DNA of 48,823 bases from Actinomycetota bacterium (GCA_030685215.1 JAUXQB010000046.1:1-48823), one strand, 5' to 3'; positions 8,549 through 16,671 are shown, numbered from the stretch's first letter. Program-made: numbers and translations. Notes: generated from the letters alone by a model not told the origin.

Positions 8549-8941
8549 CTACTGGTCGCCCGTCACGAGCGCGTGGAGCGTTGCGGCGATCTGCTTGAAG
8601 GGCGGATTCGTGGCGGCGACGTCGATGACGAAGTCGTAGACCTCGTCGTTCGAGACGTGGGTGACAGCGATGCCGTTGATCTCGAGGAAGACCGCTGTTG
8701 CCAACCAGCCCAGTCGCTTGTTGCCGTCGATCAGTGCGTGGTTGTTGACGATGGATTGGAGGAGAGCAGCTGCCTTCGACCACAGATCCGGATACGCGTC
8801 GTGTCCGAAGACTGTGGTCTGCGGACGCGCGACTGCTGAACCGAGCAATCCGATGTCTCGGATGGGTGGTGGGTCGCCGAGCAAGCGGCGGATGAGTTCG
8901 ATCACGTCGTCGAGATCGAGGAACTCGACATCGACATTCAT
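8549..8941 (-). CDS. doc: Doc-family toxin (Fic fold)
   Basis: 130 residues, the size of Doc. The Fic/Doc motif is present as HALIDGNKR (His68, Asp72, Asn74, Lys75, Arg76), matching HxFx(D/N)(A/G)NKR with Leu for Phe. Doc of phage P1 phosphorylates EF-Tu and halts translation; that is the expected activity. The ATG overlaps the stop of the upstream antitoxin (ATGA), the usual arrangement for tight stoichiometry. No Fic-type (S/T)xxxE(G/N) inhibitory motif is seen within the toxin, so inhibition must come from the partner. Confidence 0.87.
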   Translation of the reverse strand: MNVDVEFLDLDDVIELIRRLLGDPPPIRDIGLLGSAVARPQTTVFGHDAYPDLWSKAAALLQSIVNNHALIDGNKRLGWLATAVFLEINGIAVTHVSNDEVYDFVIDVAATNPPFKQIAATLHALVTGDQ

Positions 8942-9141
8942 CGGCCGAGTCGATCGAGCGCGTCGGCATGCGCCTCGACGACTCGTTCAGCGGCCACGCT
9001 CACGCGATCCCGATGTGATCCGCGCTCGACGAACTCGCGAACTGCGCGCCGCGCCGCCTCCTGCATCGAGATGCCTTCAGTCGCGGCGCGTGCTCGCAAC
9101 GCTTCCTGCTCGGCGTCGGTCAATCGCAGGGTCATGGCCAT
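8938..9141 (-). CDS. Ribbon-helix-helix antitoxin of the Doc pair
   Basis: 67 residues. MAMTLRLTDAEQEALRARA is a typical ribbon-helix-helix N-terminus (beta strand then helix), and GISMQEAARRAVREFV is the second helix. The acidic/helical C-terminus would wrap the toxin. It is not a Phd-fold protein, so this is a CopG/RHH-type partner for Doc. The ATG at 9141 lies 6 nt behind a TACCAT -10 element, so the operon is probably leaderless; a second ATG two codons in is possible. Autorepression is likely through the palindrome over the -10. Confidence 0.8.
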   Translation of the reverse strand: MAMTLRLTDAEQEALRARAATEGISMQEAARRAVREFVERGSHRDRVSVAAERVVEAHADALDRLGR

Positions 9142-9147
9142 GAGGGG

Positions 9148-9166
9148 ATGGTATCAATCTGACACC
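9148..9166 (-). promoter_or_regulatory. Promoter and autoregulatory operator of the antitoxin-toxin operon
   Basis: On the minus strand TACCAT (9153 to 9148) lies 6 nt before the antitoxin ATG. It overlaps the imperfect palindrome GGTATCA-ATC-TGACACC (9150-9166, 6 of 7 arm positions paired). A palindrome over the -10 is where ribbon-helix-helix antitoxins normally bind to repress their own operon. Confidence 0.5.
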
Positions 9167-9189
9167 TAGTCTCTCGACGGGTTTCTCCG

Positions 9190-10605
9190 TCACCGAGCGG
9201 TGGGCACTCGCATGCGGAAGGTGCAGCCGTTGCCGACCTCGGTGTGCAGCGTGAGGGTGCCGCCGTGGGCCTGCACGATCGAGGTGGCGATGGCGAGGCC
9301 GAGTCCGGCGCCGCCACCCTGCCGGCTGCGCGACGGGTCGCCGCGGCTGAAGCGGTCGAACACGCGTGATGCGGCCTCGGGCTCCATGCCCGGGCCGTCG
9401 TCCGCCACGGCCAGTTCCACCGCGTCGCCGTCGTGGCGCACGGTGAGCACGATGTGGCTGTCGGCCGGCGTGTGATCGATGGCGTTCTGCACGAGCCCGG
9501 CCACCACCTGCCGCAGGCGCATGTCGTCGCCCTGCACCACCAATGGCGGCGACGACTCATCGACCTCGACCTCGATCCGTCGCGTCGGCTGCACCGCCTT
9601 CGCGTCGGATGCCGCGTCGTCGGCCACCACCCGCATGTCCACCGGGTCGCTGCGCAACGGCCGCCCTTGGTCGAGGCTCGCCAGCAGCAGCAGGTCCTCC
9701 ACCAGGTCGTGCATGCGGCGCGACTCGGAACGGATGCGGCGCATCACGTCGTCGCGTTGGTGCTCGCCGAAGCCGCCGTCGAGCGACAGGTCGAGGTAGC
9801 CGCGAATGGAGGTGAGCGGAGTGCGCAGTTCGTGCGACGCGTCGGCGACGAACTGACGCAAGCGGTCCTCGGCGGCATCGCGCTGGTCGAGCATGTCGTT
9901 GAACGCCGTGCCCAACCTGCCGGTCTCGGTGGTGGCGGCTGCGGTCTCGACTCGTTGGCTGCGGTCGCCCGCTGCGATCGCAGTGACCGTACGGGTCATC
10001 GCCGCGATCGGTCGCAGGCCCAGCCGCACGACCCACCACATGGCCAGCGCCAACGCGAGCACCACCAGCAGCGACCCGATGGCCAGCGTCAGCAGCAGTC
10101 GGTTGACGGCGGCATCCGTCTCGCCGAGTGGTTGCGCGACGATCGCCCAGTTGCCGTCGCTCATCGGAGTGGCGCTCACGCGGAAGCGCTCGTCGGTCTC
10201 CAGGGCCCCGGTGGTGAACGGCTCGATCGGCACGCCGGGTCGTGTGGCCGCCAGCTCGGAGGCGTCGCCTTCCGCGGCCAGCTGCTCGATGTCGACCGCG
10301 GGCACGTCGGACAGCAGCTGTCCCTGCGAGAGCACGAACAACACGCCGTCCGGCCGCATGATCCCGACGAACAGGTCGGAGATGGGGCCGACCTCGGCGG
10401 AGTCTGTGGGGGGCTCGGGGAACGGCCTCACCTCGGGGACGACGATGGGGTCGCCCACCCTCGCCAACCGACCCGCGCTGCGCAGCTCGGTGTCGATCTG
10501 GTCGATGAGGAAGTCGCGCTGGTTCCCCACCACCAGTGCGACCGACGTGACCAGCGCCGCGACCACGATCACGAAGACGACGACGAGTCGAGCGCGCAAC
10601 GACAT
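9190..10605 (-). CDS. Sensor histidine kinase
   Basis: 471 residues. The ATG at 10605 (MSLRARLVVV) begins 1 nt after the response regulator stop; the longer open frame upstream lies antisense-in-frame inside the regulator and is not used. Order: TM1 (about 7-26), periplasmic sensor region (about 27-165), TM2 (about 168-193), HAMP, the HisKA box with phospho-acceptor His258 in VADASHELRTPLTS, then HATPase with N box (NAIDHTP), G1 (DDGPGM), F box and G2 (GAGLGLAI). It is an EnvZ/PhoR-like kinase that should phosphorylate the adjacent regulator. The trigger is unknown. Transcription follows cotH and the regulator. Confidence 0.93.
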   Translation of the reverse strand: MSLRARLVVVFVIVVAALVTSVALVVGNQRDFLIDQIDTELRSAGRLARVGDPIVVPEVRPFPEPPTDSAEVGPISDLFVGIMRPDGVLFVLSQGQLLSDVPAVDIEQLAAEGDASELAATRPGVPIEPFTTGALETDERFRVSATPMSDGNWAIVAQPLGETDAAVNRLLLTLAIGSLLVVLALALAMWWVVRLGLRPIAAMTRTVTAIAAGDRSQRVETAAATTETGRLGTAFNDMLDQRDAAEDRLRQFVADASHELRTPLTSIRGYLDLSLDGGFGEHQRDDVMRRIRSESRRMHDLVEDLLLLASLDQGRPLRSDPVDMRVVADDAASDAKAVQPTRRIEVEVDESSPPLVVQGDDMRLRQVVAGLVQNAIDHTPADSHIVLTVRHDGDAVELAVADDGPGMEPEAASRVFDRFSRGDPSRSRQGGGAGLGLAIATSIVQAHGGTLTLHTEVGNGCTFRMRVPTAR

Positions 10606-10606
10606 G

Positions 10607-11284
10607 TCAGTCCTCGCGCAACGTGTAGCCGACGCCGCGGATGGTGTGCACCAGCTTCGGCTCCACGTGGTCGATCTTGCGGCGCACGTAGCTGATGAAC
10701 GTGTCGACCACCGACGAGTCGCCCTCGAAGTCGTACTGCCACACGTGGTCGAGGATCTGCGCGCGGGTGACCACCCGCCCACTGTTCACGAGGAGGTAGC
10801 GCAACAGCGTGTACTCGGTGGGCGACAGCGACACCACCTCGCCGCCACGCGTGACGCGATGCGCGTCGTCGTCCAACTCCAGGTCGGCACAGCGCAAGGT
10901 GCGTTCGCTGTCGTTCCCGCCACGTCGGCGGAGCGAGAGGCGCACTCGGGCCACCAGCTCCGCCACCGCGAACGGCTTCACCATGTAGTCGTCGCCGCCC
11001 ACGGTGAGTCCGTGCACGCGGTCGTCGGTGGCGTCGCGAGCGGTGAGGAAGATGACCGGCACCTGCGAGCCGTTGTCGCGCATGCGGCGCAGCACGGTGA
11101 ACCCGTCGACGTCGGGCAGCATCACGTCGAGCACCACCAGATCGGGACGGAACTCCTCGAGCGCGGCGAGTGCGGCGCGGCCGTCGTGCGCAGCGCACGT
11201 CGTGTAGCCCTGCAACTGCAGTGCCGACTCGACGAGGAAGACGATGTTCTCCTCGTCGTCGACCACGAGCACCCGCTCGCTCAT
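10607..11284 (-). CDS. OmpR/PhoB-family response regulator
   Basis: 225 residues. Receiver domain about 4-118: acidic pocket VVDDEE, phospho-acceptor Asp53 in VVLDVMLPDVDG, switch Thr in FLTARD and Lys in YMVKPF. The C-terminal winged helix (about 130-222) has SPTEYTLLRYL, the recognition-helix region DSSVVDTFISYVRRKI and the closing HTIRGVGYTLRED. Such regulators bind direct repeats one helical turn apart. Exactly such repeats stand in the divergent region 12959-13025 upstream of cotH and DUF4956. It is 42 bp downstream of cotH and just ahead of its kinase on the same strand, so cotH-regulator-kinase may be one transcript with positive feedback. Confidence 0.93.
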   Translation of the reverse strand: MSERVLVVDDEENIVFLVESALQLQGYTTCAAHDGRAALAALEEFRPDLVVLDVMLPDVDGFTVLRRMRDNGSQVPVIFLTARDATDDRVHGLTVGGDDYMVKPFAVAELVARVRLSLRRRGGNDSERTLRCADLELDDDAHRVTRGGEVVSLSPTEYTLLRYLLVNSGRVVTRAQILDHVWQYDFEGDSSVVDTFISYVRRKIDHVEPKLVHTIRGVGYTLRED

Positions 11285-11326
11285 GCTCGCCTTCTGTCGT
11301 TGCTCATCGCGCGCTCATTCTTGCAG

Positions 11327-12844
11327 TCACTCGCCCGGGAACGCATCGCGCACCTGCTGTGCCTCGGCCTCGATCGTGTCGGCGCTCACCAGGTCGGCGG
11401 CCTGGTCGGTGAGCATGTCGGCCCATTGGGTGAGCAGCTCGTCGGCGGTGCCGTCGGCGAACAGCTCGGCCGTCAGCTCCTCGACCGCGGCGTCGTACAG
11501 CGCGGCGAACTCCGCCACCTCGTTGAACCGTTCGACCAGGATGTTCGACCCGTTCATCATCTGTGGGAAACCGCCATCCCCACCGTTCCCGCCGGCGCCT
11601 CCGGGTCGTGCGCCCGGCTCGAAGTCGGCGGGCAGCTCGCATCCCTCGGGCAGCTCGATCATCTCGCCGGAGGGGAACCTGCCACCCGGCGCGCCGACCG
11701 GCCCGCCGCCGCCCATGCCGCCCATGCCGACCGAGAACGCGAGGTTGTGGTCCCAGGCGACCACCGTGGCGACCCCCGTGTCGGGGTCGAAGTAGAGGTA
11801 GGCGTTGTTGCCGGGACCCTCGATGTCGTCGAAGTTGTCCATCAGGTCCTCGATCGCGAGGTAGCGGGCGAACGCCTCCACGTCGAGACGGTCGGCCAAC
11901 TCGGCGGCGAACTCCTCGTCGGTGCTGTCGTTCACGAACGCCAGGAACTCGGTGAGCGGTGTCAGATCGTCCTCGCCGGCCTCCTGATCCCACACCTCTT
12001 CGTAGGCGGTCGGATCATCCCCGTGGTAGTCCCAGTCGCCGGTGCTCTCGGCCTTGTACAGCTGCCCGATCGCCTCGCTGCCGGACTCGTCGAACTGGTC
12101 GACCACCCACTCGTCGTTGGGGTTCTCGATCACGAGACGCAGTGCAGGGTCGCTGTCGTTCACCGTGAATCGCGCCGCGGTGGCGTCCTGTGTGGCCAGC
12201 CCGGCCGCGGCCAGCAGCTCGAGTGCGACGGCTTCGTTGAGCGCCGTCTCGGAGTTGTTGCTGCGCACGACGAACTCGGTGACACCGTCGTGCTCCTGGT
12301 CCTCGACGTACTTGTCGAGCCGGATCAACCACGGCAGCGCTTCCGGGTTCTCGGCGACGGCGCCGCCCGTCGTTGCGTCACCGTCCGTCTCGATGCCCGG
12401 TTCGATGCCGGGGATCGCGATGGTGCACTCCTCGCCATTCGTCCCGGTGGCGATCGGTGCGTCGCCTGCGTCAACTTGCAGCACGTTCCGGATCTGCCCG
12501 CCACCACCGAGACCGGACAGCGACGAGTTGCCCTTCAATCGCAGCCCGACCTGGTGGTAGGTCTCGCCGTCGACGACGACGGTCGCCTCGATCCAGATCT
12601 TCTCACTCGAGCCCTGGTAGGCGGCGATGAGTTCGTCGTAGTCGTCGGGGTCGACGGTGACCTCGATGTCGTGGACCACGCTGTCGTCGTACAGACCCGA
12701 GACGTCGCTGTCGTCGCCGTCGGTGACGCTCGCGCCGGTCTGGGAGGTGGCCTCGTTCACACCCGCGGCACCGGCGCTGCACCCGGCCAGCGCGAGCGAC
12801 AATGCCAGCGCGGTGAATCGGGCACGGCGCCGCGTGCGCGCCAT
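11327..12844 (-). CDS. CotH kinase family lipoprotein
   Basis: 505 residues. ATG at 12844; an upstream in-frame GTG near 12880 is an alternative. Signal peptide with lipobox LALAGC (Cys22), so the protein is lipid-anchored outside the cytoplasmic membrane. After a Ser/Asp-rich spacer comes the CotH region: VTVDPDDYDELIAAY, VGLRLKGNSSL, FVVRSNNSETALNEAVALELL, YLAIEDLMDNFDD and NAYLYFDPDTG...WDHNLAF (about residues 364-370), the family's metal-binding segment. A Gly/Pro-rich insertion follows. Spore CotH is a secreted-fold protein kinase for Ser in coat proteins. Neighbouring DUF4956 and VTC genes are recurrent partners of this family. Substrate unknown. Confidence 0.85.
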   Translation of the reverse strand: MARTRRRARFTALALSLALAGCSAGAAGVNEATSQTGASVTDGDDSDVSGLYDDSVVHDIEVTVDPDDYDELIAAYQGSSEKIWIEATVVVDGETYHQVGLRLKGNSSLSGLGGGGQIRNVLQVDAGDAPIATGTNGEECTIAIPGIEPGIETDGDATTGGAVAENPEALPWLIRLDKYVEDQEHDGVTEFVVRSNNSETALNEAVALELLAAAGLATQDATAARFTVNDSDPALRLVIENPNDEWVVDQFDESGSEAIGQLYKAESTGDWDYHGDDPTAYEEVWDQEAGEDDLTPLTEFLAFVNDSTDEEFAAELADRLDVEAFARYLAIEDLMDNFDDIEGPGNNAYLYFDPDTGVATVVAWDHNLAFSVGMGGMGGGGPVGAPGGRFPSGEMIELPEGCELPADFEPGARPGGAGGNGGDGGFPQMMNGSNILVERFNEVAEFAALYDAAVEELTAELFADGTADELLTQWADMLTDQAADLVSADTIEAEAQQVRDAFPGE

Positions 12845-12958
12845 GAGGGGTCGAGAGCGGAGATGCGCGTGAGTGTGCACGGAGAACCCTTCGGGGGTCG
12901 AGTGGTCTGATTGCTGTCGTCGATGCAACTCGCCGACTCTTTGCGCAGGGTGAGCATC

Positions 12959-13025
12959 ACCTGTGAGTTGTCTGTGAGTGCGACTGTCGTCAAGGTCGCA
13001 GCCCGTCCACAGACAACTCACAGGT
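12959..13025. promoter_or_regulatory. Perfect 18-bp inverted repeat with PhoP-like TCACAG direct repeats between cotH and DUF4956
   Basis: The left arm 12959-12976 and right arm 13008-13025 are exact reverse complements, separated by 31 bp. Each arm, read toward its own gene, is CACAGACAACTCACAGGT. On the cotH side the minus strand reads TCACAG-N5-TCACAG, two copies 11 bp apart; the plus-strand side has CCACAG-N5-TCACAG. An 11-bp-spaced direct repeat is the classic site of OmpR/PhoB regulators (M. tuberculosis PhoP recognises TCACAGC-like repeats). The rest of the 248-bp region 12845-13092 contains the small palindrome GGTGA-GCA-TCACC (12949-12961) and three GTTCA-type repeats near 13050-13090. 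I see no clear -10 here. Confidence 0.6.
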
Positions 13026-13092
13026 TGCGATGAGAACGTGCACAGCGGCGGTTCACGCCGATTCCATCGAACGTTCACCAGGAGTTCAGCCA

Positions 13093-13692
13093 ATGCCTCG
13101 TGCAGCCGTCATCGCCATCGACCTCGTCGCCACCGCCATCCTCGTGTTCGGCCTCTACTTCCCGCGTTACCGCCGGCGCGACATGGTGGTCGCGTATCTC
13201 GGGCTGAACGTCGGGGTGCTCACGGTGGCACTCGCGTTGTCGGCCAACACCAGCATCGGCACCGGTTTCGGGCTCGGCCTGTTCGGTGCGCTGTCGATCA
13301 TCCGGCTGCGTTCGTCGGAGCTGGGTCACGAGGAGGTGGCGTACTACTTCGCCGCACTCGCGCTCGGACTGATCGGCGGCATCGAGGTCGACCCCGCGTG
13401 GGTGGCCCTCGCACTGCCGGCCGCGATCGTCGGCGTGATGTTCGTCGGCGACCACCGACGAGTGTTCCGCGACCATCGCCAGCAGATCGTCACCCTCGAC
13501 CGCGCGATCGCCGACGAAGTGCAGCTCGTCGGGGCGCTCGAGGCGTTGCTCCACGCTCGGGTCGAGCGGCTCGTGCTACGACGGCTCGACCTGGTGAACG
13601 ACACGACGGTCGTGGAGGTGCGCTACCGGCTCGACGGCCGCGAGTCGAGCGAGCCGTCCGGCCACGCCACCAAACTGGTGGTCGCACAGTGA
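13093..13692 (+). CDS. DUF4956 membrane protein
   Basis: 199 residues. The ATG at 13093 has GGAG 8 bp upstream, which selects it over an upstream ATG at 13030. The N-terminal two thirds is hydrophobic: helices near residues 4-21, 35-55, 58-75, 88-103 and 108-122, with the family signature GFGLGLFGALSIIRLRSSEL. A soluble C-terminal domain (about 125-199) follows. DUF4956 proteins are typically encoded next to VTC and CotH genes, as here; the stop overlaps the VTC start (GTGA). It may conduct or anchor the product of the VTC enzyme at the membrane, which is inference. No biochemical function is known to me. Confidence 0.85.
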   Translation: MPRAAVIAIDLVATAILVFGLYFPRYRRRDMVVAYLGLNVGVLTVALALSANTSIGTGFGLGLFGALSIIRLRSSELGHEEVAYYFAALALGLIGGIEVDPAWVALALPAAIVGVMFVGDHRRVFRDHRQQIVTLDRAIADEVQLVGALEALLHARVERLVLRRLDLVNDTTVVEVRYRLDGRESSEPSGHATKLVVAQ

Positions 13693-14492
13693 CCGAGCTG
13701 CTGCTGTCACCCTCGACCGTGGCGACCTGGTCGAGAGCGCTCGCCGGCATGCCGACCGTGGGACTCGAACAGGCCAACGCGGTCGCCTCGCTGCAGACGC
13801 GCCGCGACCGCAAGTACGTGGTGCGTCCCGACGTGCTCCATGCCGTCGTGGCCGACCTTCCCGATGTCGGCGCGCTCGAGGTGCGCGGACGGCTGGTGCA
13901 CCGCTATCGCTCGGTCTACTTCGACACCGAGCAGCTCGACCTGTACCGGCTGGCCGCGACCGGGCACCGCCGCCGCTACAAGGTGCGCCGCCGCGAGTAC
14001 GTGGACGACCAGTTGTGCATGCTGGAGGTGAAGACCAAGGACTCGCGGGGTCGCACGGCGAAGGCGCGCACCGAGATGATCGGTGGCGACGAGTGCGGAC
14101 TCTCGGAACGCGAGCTCGCGTTCGTGGGCGACACGTTGCACGCGGCGGGCATCGTGCACACGCACACGTCGCCGCTGCGGCCGTCGGTCGAGACCGGTTA
14201 CCTGCGTACCACGCTCGTTCCGGTGCGAGAGGAGTGGCGAGCGACGATCGACCTCGACCTCGTCGGTGCCCCCGCCGGCGGTGCACCGGTTGCCCTGGGT
14301 CGCAGCGTGGTGATCGAGACGAAGAGCAACGGGTCACCGACGCCGCTGGATCGCGCCCTGTGGGCGCGTGGCGTGCGACCGATCCGCGTGAGCAAGTTCG
14401 CGGTCGCGATGGCGATCACGCGGCCCGGCCTGTCCGCGAACCGCTGGAACCGGGTCCTGCGCGACCACCTCGACTGGGACCAGCTGAGCTAG
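13689..14492 (+). CDS. VTC-domain protein (polyphosphate polymerase-like)
   Basis: 267 residues. The GTG overlaps the DUF4956 stop. The VTC tunnel fold is recognisable from its basic/acidic strand pattern: RRDRKYVV (about 38-45), YRSVYFDTEQLDLY, RRRYKVRRREY, LEVKTKDSRGRTAKAR, TIDLDL and VIETKSNG. In yeast Vtc4 this domain makes polyphosphate from ATP; the Arg/Lys lining and the metal-binding Glu are where expected. There is no signal peptide or TM, so it works on the cytosolic face, presumably with the DUF4956 membrane partner. The 3' end overlaps the convergent coiled-coil gene by 4 bp. Confidence 0.87.
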   Translation: MTELLLSPSTVATWSRALAGMPTVGLEQANAVASLQTRRDRKYVVRPDVLHAVVADLPDVGALEVRGRLVHRYRSVYFDTEQLDLYRLAATGHRRRYKVRRREYVDDQLCMLEVKTKDSRGRTAKARTEMIGGDECGLSERELAFVGDTLHAAGIVHTHTSPLRPSVETGYLRTTLVPVREEWRATIDLDLVGAPAGGAPVALGRSVVIETKSNGSPTPLDRALWARGVRPIRVSKFAVAMAITRPGLSANRWNRVLRDHLDWDQLS

Positions 14493-15331
14493 TCAGCGCC
14501 GTCGGCGAGCACGGCTTCGGCGTCGGCGCGACGCTTGATCACGTCGGCTCGTTCCGCTTCCGCCTGCTGCAGTGCCTCCTGCGCGGCGTGCAACGCGGTG
14601 GTCGCGGTCTCCACGCGCCGCGTTGCGGTGATCAGTTCGCGCGTGGTCGCGGCCAGGTCCTTGCGCGCCTGACGCTGGCGGGCGACTCGCTCGGCTCGGG
14701 CGGCGCGCTCCTCGGCCGTCTCGCGGGCGGGCTCCGGGGCGGCCTCGACATCGACCTCGACCTTCGCTGGCGCTGGCGCGGTGCGTGCCGGCTGCTTCCC
14801 ACCCGCCGACTTCTTCCCGCCTGTGCTCGCCTGCCGCGCGGGCAGCGCCATCTCGGTGAACGATGCGAAGCCCAGCGAGTCGTCGGGCAGGTCGCGCAGC
14901 GTGCCGTCGAGCCAGCTGTCGGCGAGGTGGTCGAGCCGCGACAACTGATCGACGAGCGAGCGGATCTCGGGCCGCCGTGCCTCGGCGCCGTCGTCCCACT
15001 TCGCCAGTGCGTCGACGGCGCGTTCGACGAGCGCGTCGATGGCGGTGCGGCGGTGCTGCATCGCGGTGGTGATCGCGCCGCTGTTGCCGCCGCCGGCCTG
15101 GGTCGCGGCCACCTCCGCGGTGGCTGCGAGGAGGAAGCGAACGGCGTCGTCGTCGGCCGCCGCCAGCACCGCCCACATCGGCAGGTTCGGTCGCTTCAAC
15201 CCCTGATACGCGGCGGCGATGGCCTTGTTCCCCTCCGCCTTCGCTGCCTTCACCAGTCGAGTGCGCTCGCTCACGTAGTCGGCCGGCGCGACTCGGAACA
15301 ATGATCGTGCGTCGAGCCGATCGCCGTCCAT
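14489..15331 (-). CDS. Conserved hypothetical protein with C-terminal coiled coil
   Basis: 280 residues, ATG 5 nt after the MarR stop. The N-terminal 150 residues are helical (FRVAPADYVSERTRLVKAA...). A Lys/Pro/Ala linker (about 170-190) leads to a strongly charged coiled coil (about 200-275, rich in Glu-Arg-Ala heptads). No signal peptide, TM or catalytic motif. It closes the plsC-marR operon and is likely cytosolic and self-associating. I do not recognise its function. Confidence 0.75.
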   Translation of the reverse strand: MDGDRLDARSLFRVAPADYVSERTRLVKAAKAEGNKAIAAAYQGLKRPNLPMWAVLAAADDDAVRFLLAATAEVAATQAGGGNSGAITTAMQHRRTAIDALVERAVDALAKWDDGAEARRPEIRSLVDQLSRLDHLADSWLDGTLRDLPDDSLGFASFTEMALPARQASTGGKKSAGGKQPARTAPAPAKVEVDVEAAPEPARETAEERAARAERVARQRQARKDLAATTRELITATRRVETATTALHAAQEALQQAEAERADVIKRRADAEAVLADGAD

Positions 15332-15336
15332 GACCG

Positions 15337-15858
15337 CTACAGGTCGATGGCTTCGACGGTGCGCAGGATGGTGCGCAGCGAGTGAGCCAGCTCGATCTGC
15401 TCCTGCTCGGTGAGCGCTTGCGTGACCAAGCCTTCGTGGCGGTTGAACGCGGGCATGATCTCGTCGACCACCTTGCGCCCCTTCGCCGTGACCGCGACGA
15501 GCACACGCCGGCCGTCGACGCGATCGTGCTTGCGGCGCAGCAACCCGCGGGCCTCCAGGGTCTTCATCACACCGGTGAGCGTGGCCGCGGTGACCCCGGC
15601 CTCGGCGGCGAGGGAACGGGCATCCATCTCGCCCCACACGCGCAGCACGAACATGGTGGTGAACGCACTCCAGCTCAGCTCGTGCTGCGCGAGTACGCCG
15701 CTCTCCATGTGGTTGCGAACCGCGGTGGCCGCGCGGAAGATGTTGGAAACCGCAGCGAGCGAGCTGAGGTCGAGGTCGAGGCCGGTGAACGCTGCGCGCA
15801 CGTCGCGCTCGGCGCGCACGAGGTCTCGGTCGTCGTCGCTCGCGAACAGTCGCGGCAC
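15337..15858 (-). CDS. MarR-family transcriptional regulator
   Basis: 173 residues. The ATG at 15858 is 1 nt after the plsC stop, so the two are coupled. The winged helix spans about residues 60-135: ELSWSAFTTMFVLRVWGEMDARSLAAEAGV, recognition helix TAATLTGVMKTLEARGLL and the wing RRKHDRVDGRRVLV. Such dimers respond to small ligands. Because it lies second in an operon after plsC, it may regulate that operon or a distant lipid or efflux gene; no operator stood out upstream of plsC. Confidence 0.87.
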   Translation of the reverse strand: MPRLFASDDDRDLVRAERDVRAAFTGLDLDLSSLAAVSNIFRAATAVRNHMESGVLAQHELSWSAFTTMFVLRVWGEMDARSLAAEAGVTAATLTGVMKTLEARGLLRRKHDRVDGRRVLVAVTAKGRKVVDEIMPAFNRHEGLVTQALTEQEQIELAHSLRTILRTVEAIDL

Positions 15859-15859
15859 G

Positions 15860-16633
15860 TCAGACCTTCATGGTGGCGAGCTCGTCGGCGATGAGCGTGC
15901 GCACGCGGTCGCGCAGGTCGCCGATGTCGGCCTTGGTGAGACCGGTGGTCTCGATCGGCTCGAGCACTCGCACCTCGGCGTTGGTGACGTTCCACCGCCA
16001 GTCGCCCGACCGGATGGCCTGGCGTGTGCCGGACACGACCAGCGGCAGGATCGGGTGGCCGCCCTCGATGGCGAGCCGGAACGCGCCGTCCTTGAACTCG
16101 CCCATCTCGCCGTCGCGCGTTCGAGTGCCCTCCGGGAACAACATGACGCTCACGTTCTTGTCGAGCCGGTCGCGACAGCCGCGCATCGCGGTGACGATGC
16201 TCTCCTTGTTGCCGCGGATGATCTTCACGTCGCCCGCCATCATCATCAACCAGCCGACGAGTGGGTAGCGGAACCACGCTTGCTTGGCGAGCCACTTCAT
16301 CTCCCACGGCAGGTGCGAGATGAGCAGCATGTCGGCGAAGCTCTCGTGGTTGGCCACCACCACATACGGGCGGCGCGGGTCCGTGATCTCCACCCCGCTG
16401 GTGCGGAACGTCCACAGCGGGTTGAGCCACGTGTGCACGACGCACAGCCGGCGGAACATCCAGCCCGCCCGGTAGCGGCCCTTGTCGAAGGGCGCGGTCG
16501 CCACGAACACGATGAACGTGAGCGGCACCCACACGATGACGACCACGCCGATCATGAACCAGCCCCAGATGGAGAGGACGGTGCGCGACACGGGATTACC
16601 GAGCAGTCGCATTCGAATCGGTGACACTGGCAT
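15860..16633 (-). CDS. 1-acyl-sn-glycerol-3-phosphate acyltransferase (PlsC family)
   Basis: 257 residues from ATG 16633; ATG 16612 (MRLLGNP) is the alternative. A CAGCAT sequence 6 nt before 16633 would make it leaderless. An N-terminal membrane helix (about 22-45) precedes the acyltransferase motifs: NHESFADML (the H-x4-D catalytic pair), KIIRGNKES, LFPEGTRTRDGEMGEFKDGAF and PILPLVVSG. It acylates lysophosphatidic acid at the inner membrane in phospholipid synthesis. First gene of the plsC-marR-coiled-coil operon and divergent from the metzincin lipoprotein. Confidence 0.9.
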   Translation of the reverse strand: MPVSPIRMRLLGNPVSRTVLSIWGWFMIGVVVIVWVPLTFIVFVATAPFDKGRYRAGWMFRRLCVVHTWLNPLWTFRTSGVEITDPRRPYVVVANHESFADMLLISHLPWEMKWLAKQAWFRYPLVGWLMMMAGDVKIIRGNKESIVTAMRGCRDRLDKNVSVMLFPEGTRTRDGEMGEFKDGAFRLAIEGGHPILPLVVSGTRQAIRSGDWRWNVTNAEVRVLEPIETTGLTKADIGDLRDRVRTLIADELATMKV

Positions 16634-16671
16634 TGACACATGCTGGCACGCGGCGGCCGCCCGGCCGCACC

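Noticed and set aside
9893-12910. A plus-strand open frame of about 1,000 codons over the kinase, regulator and cotH
   Set aside because: Antisense shadow of three well-supported genes, with no recognisable domains.
14489-14492. Possible frameshift between the VTC gene and its neighbour
   Set aside because: The genes are convergent and simply overlap by 4 bp at their stops.
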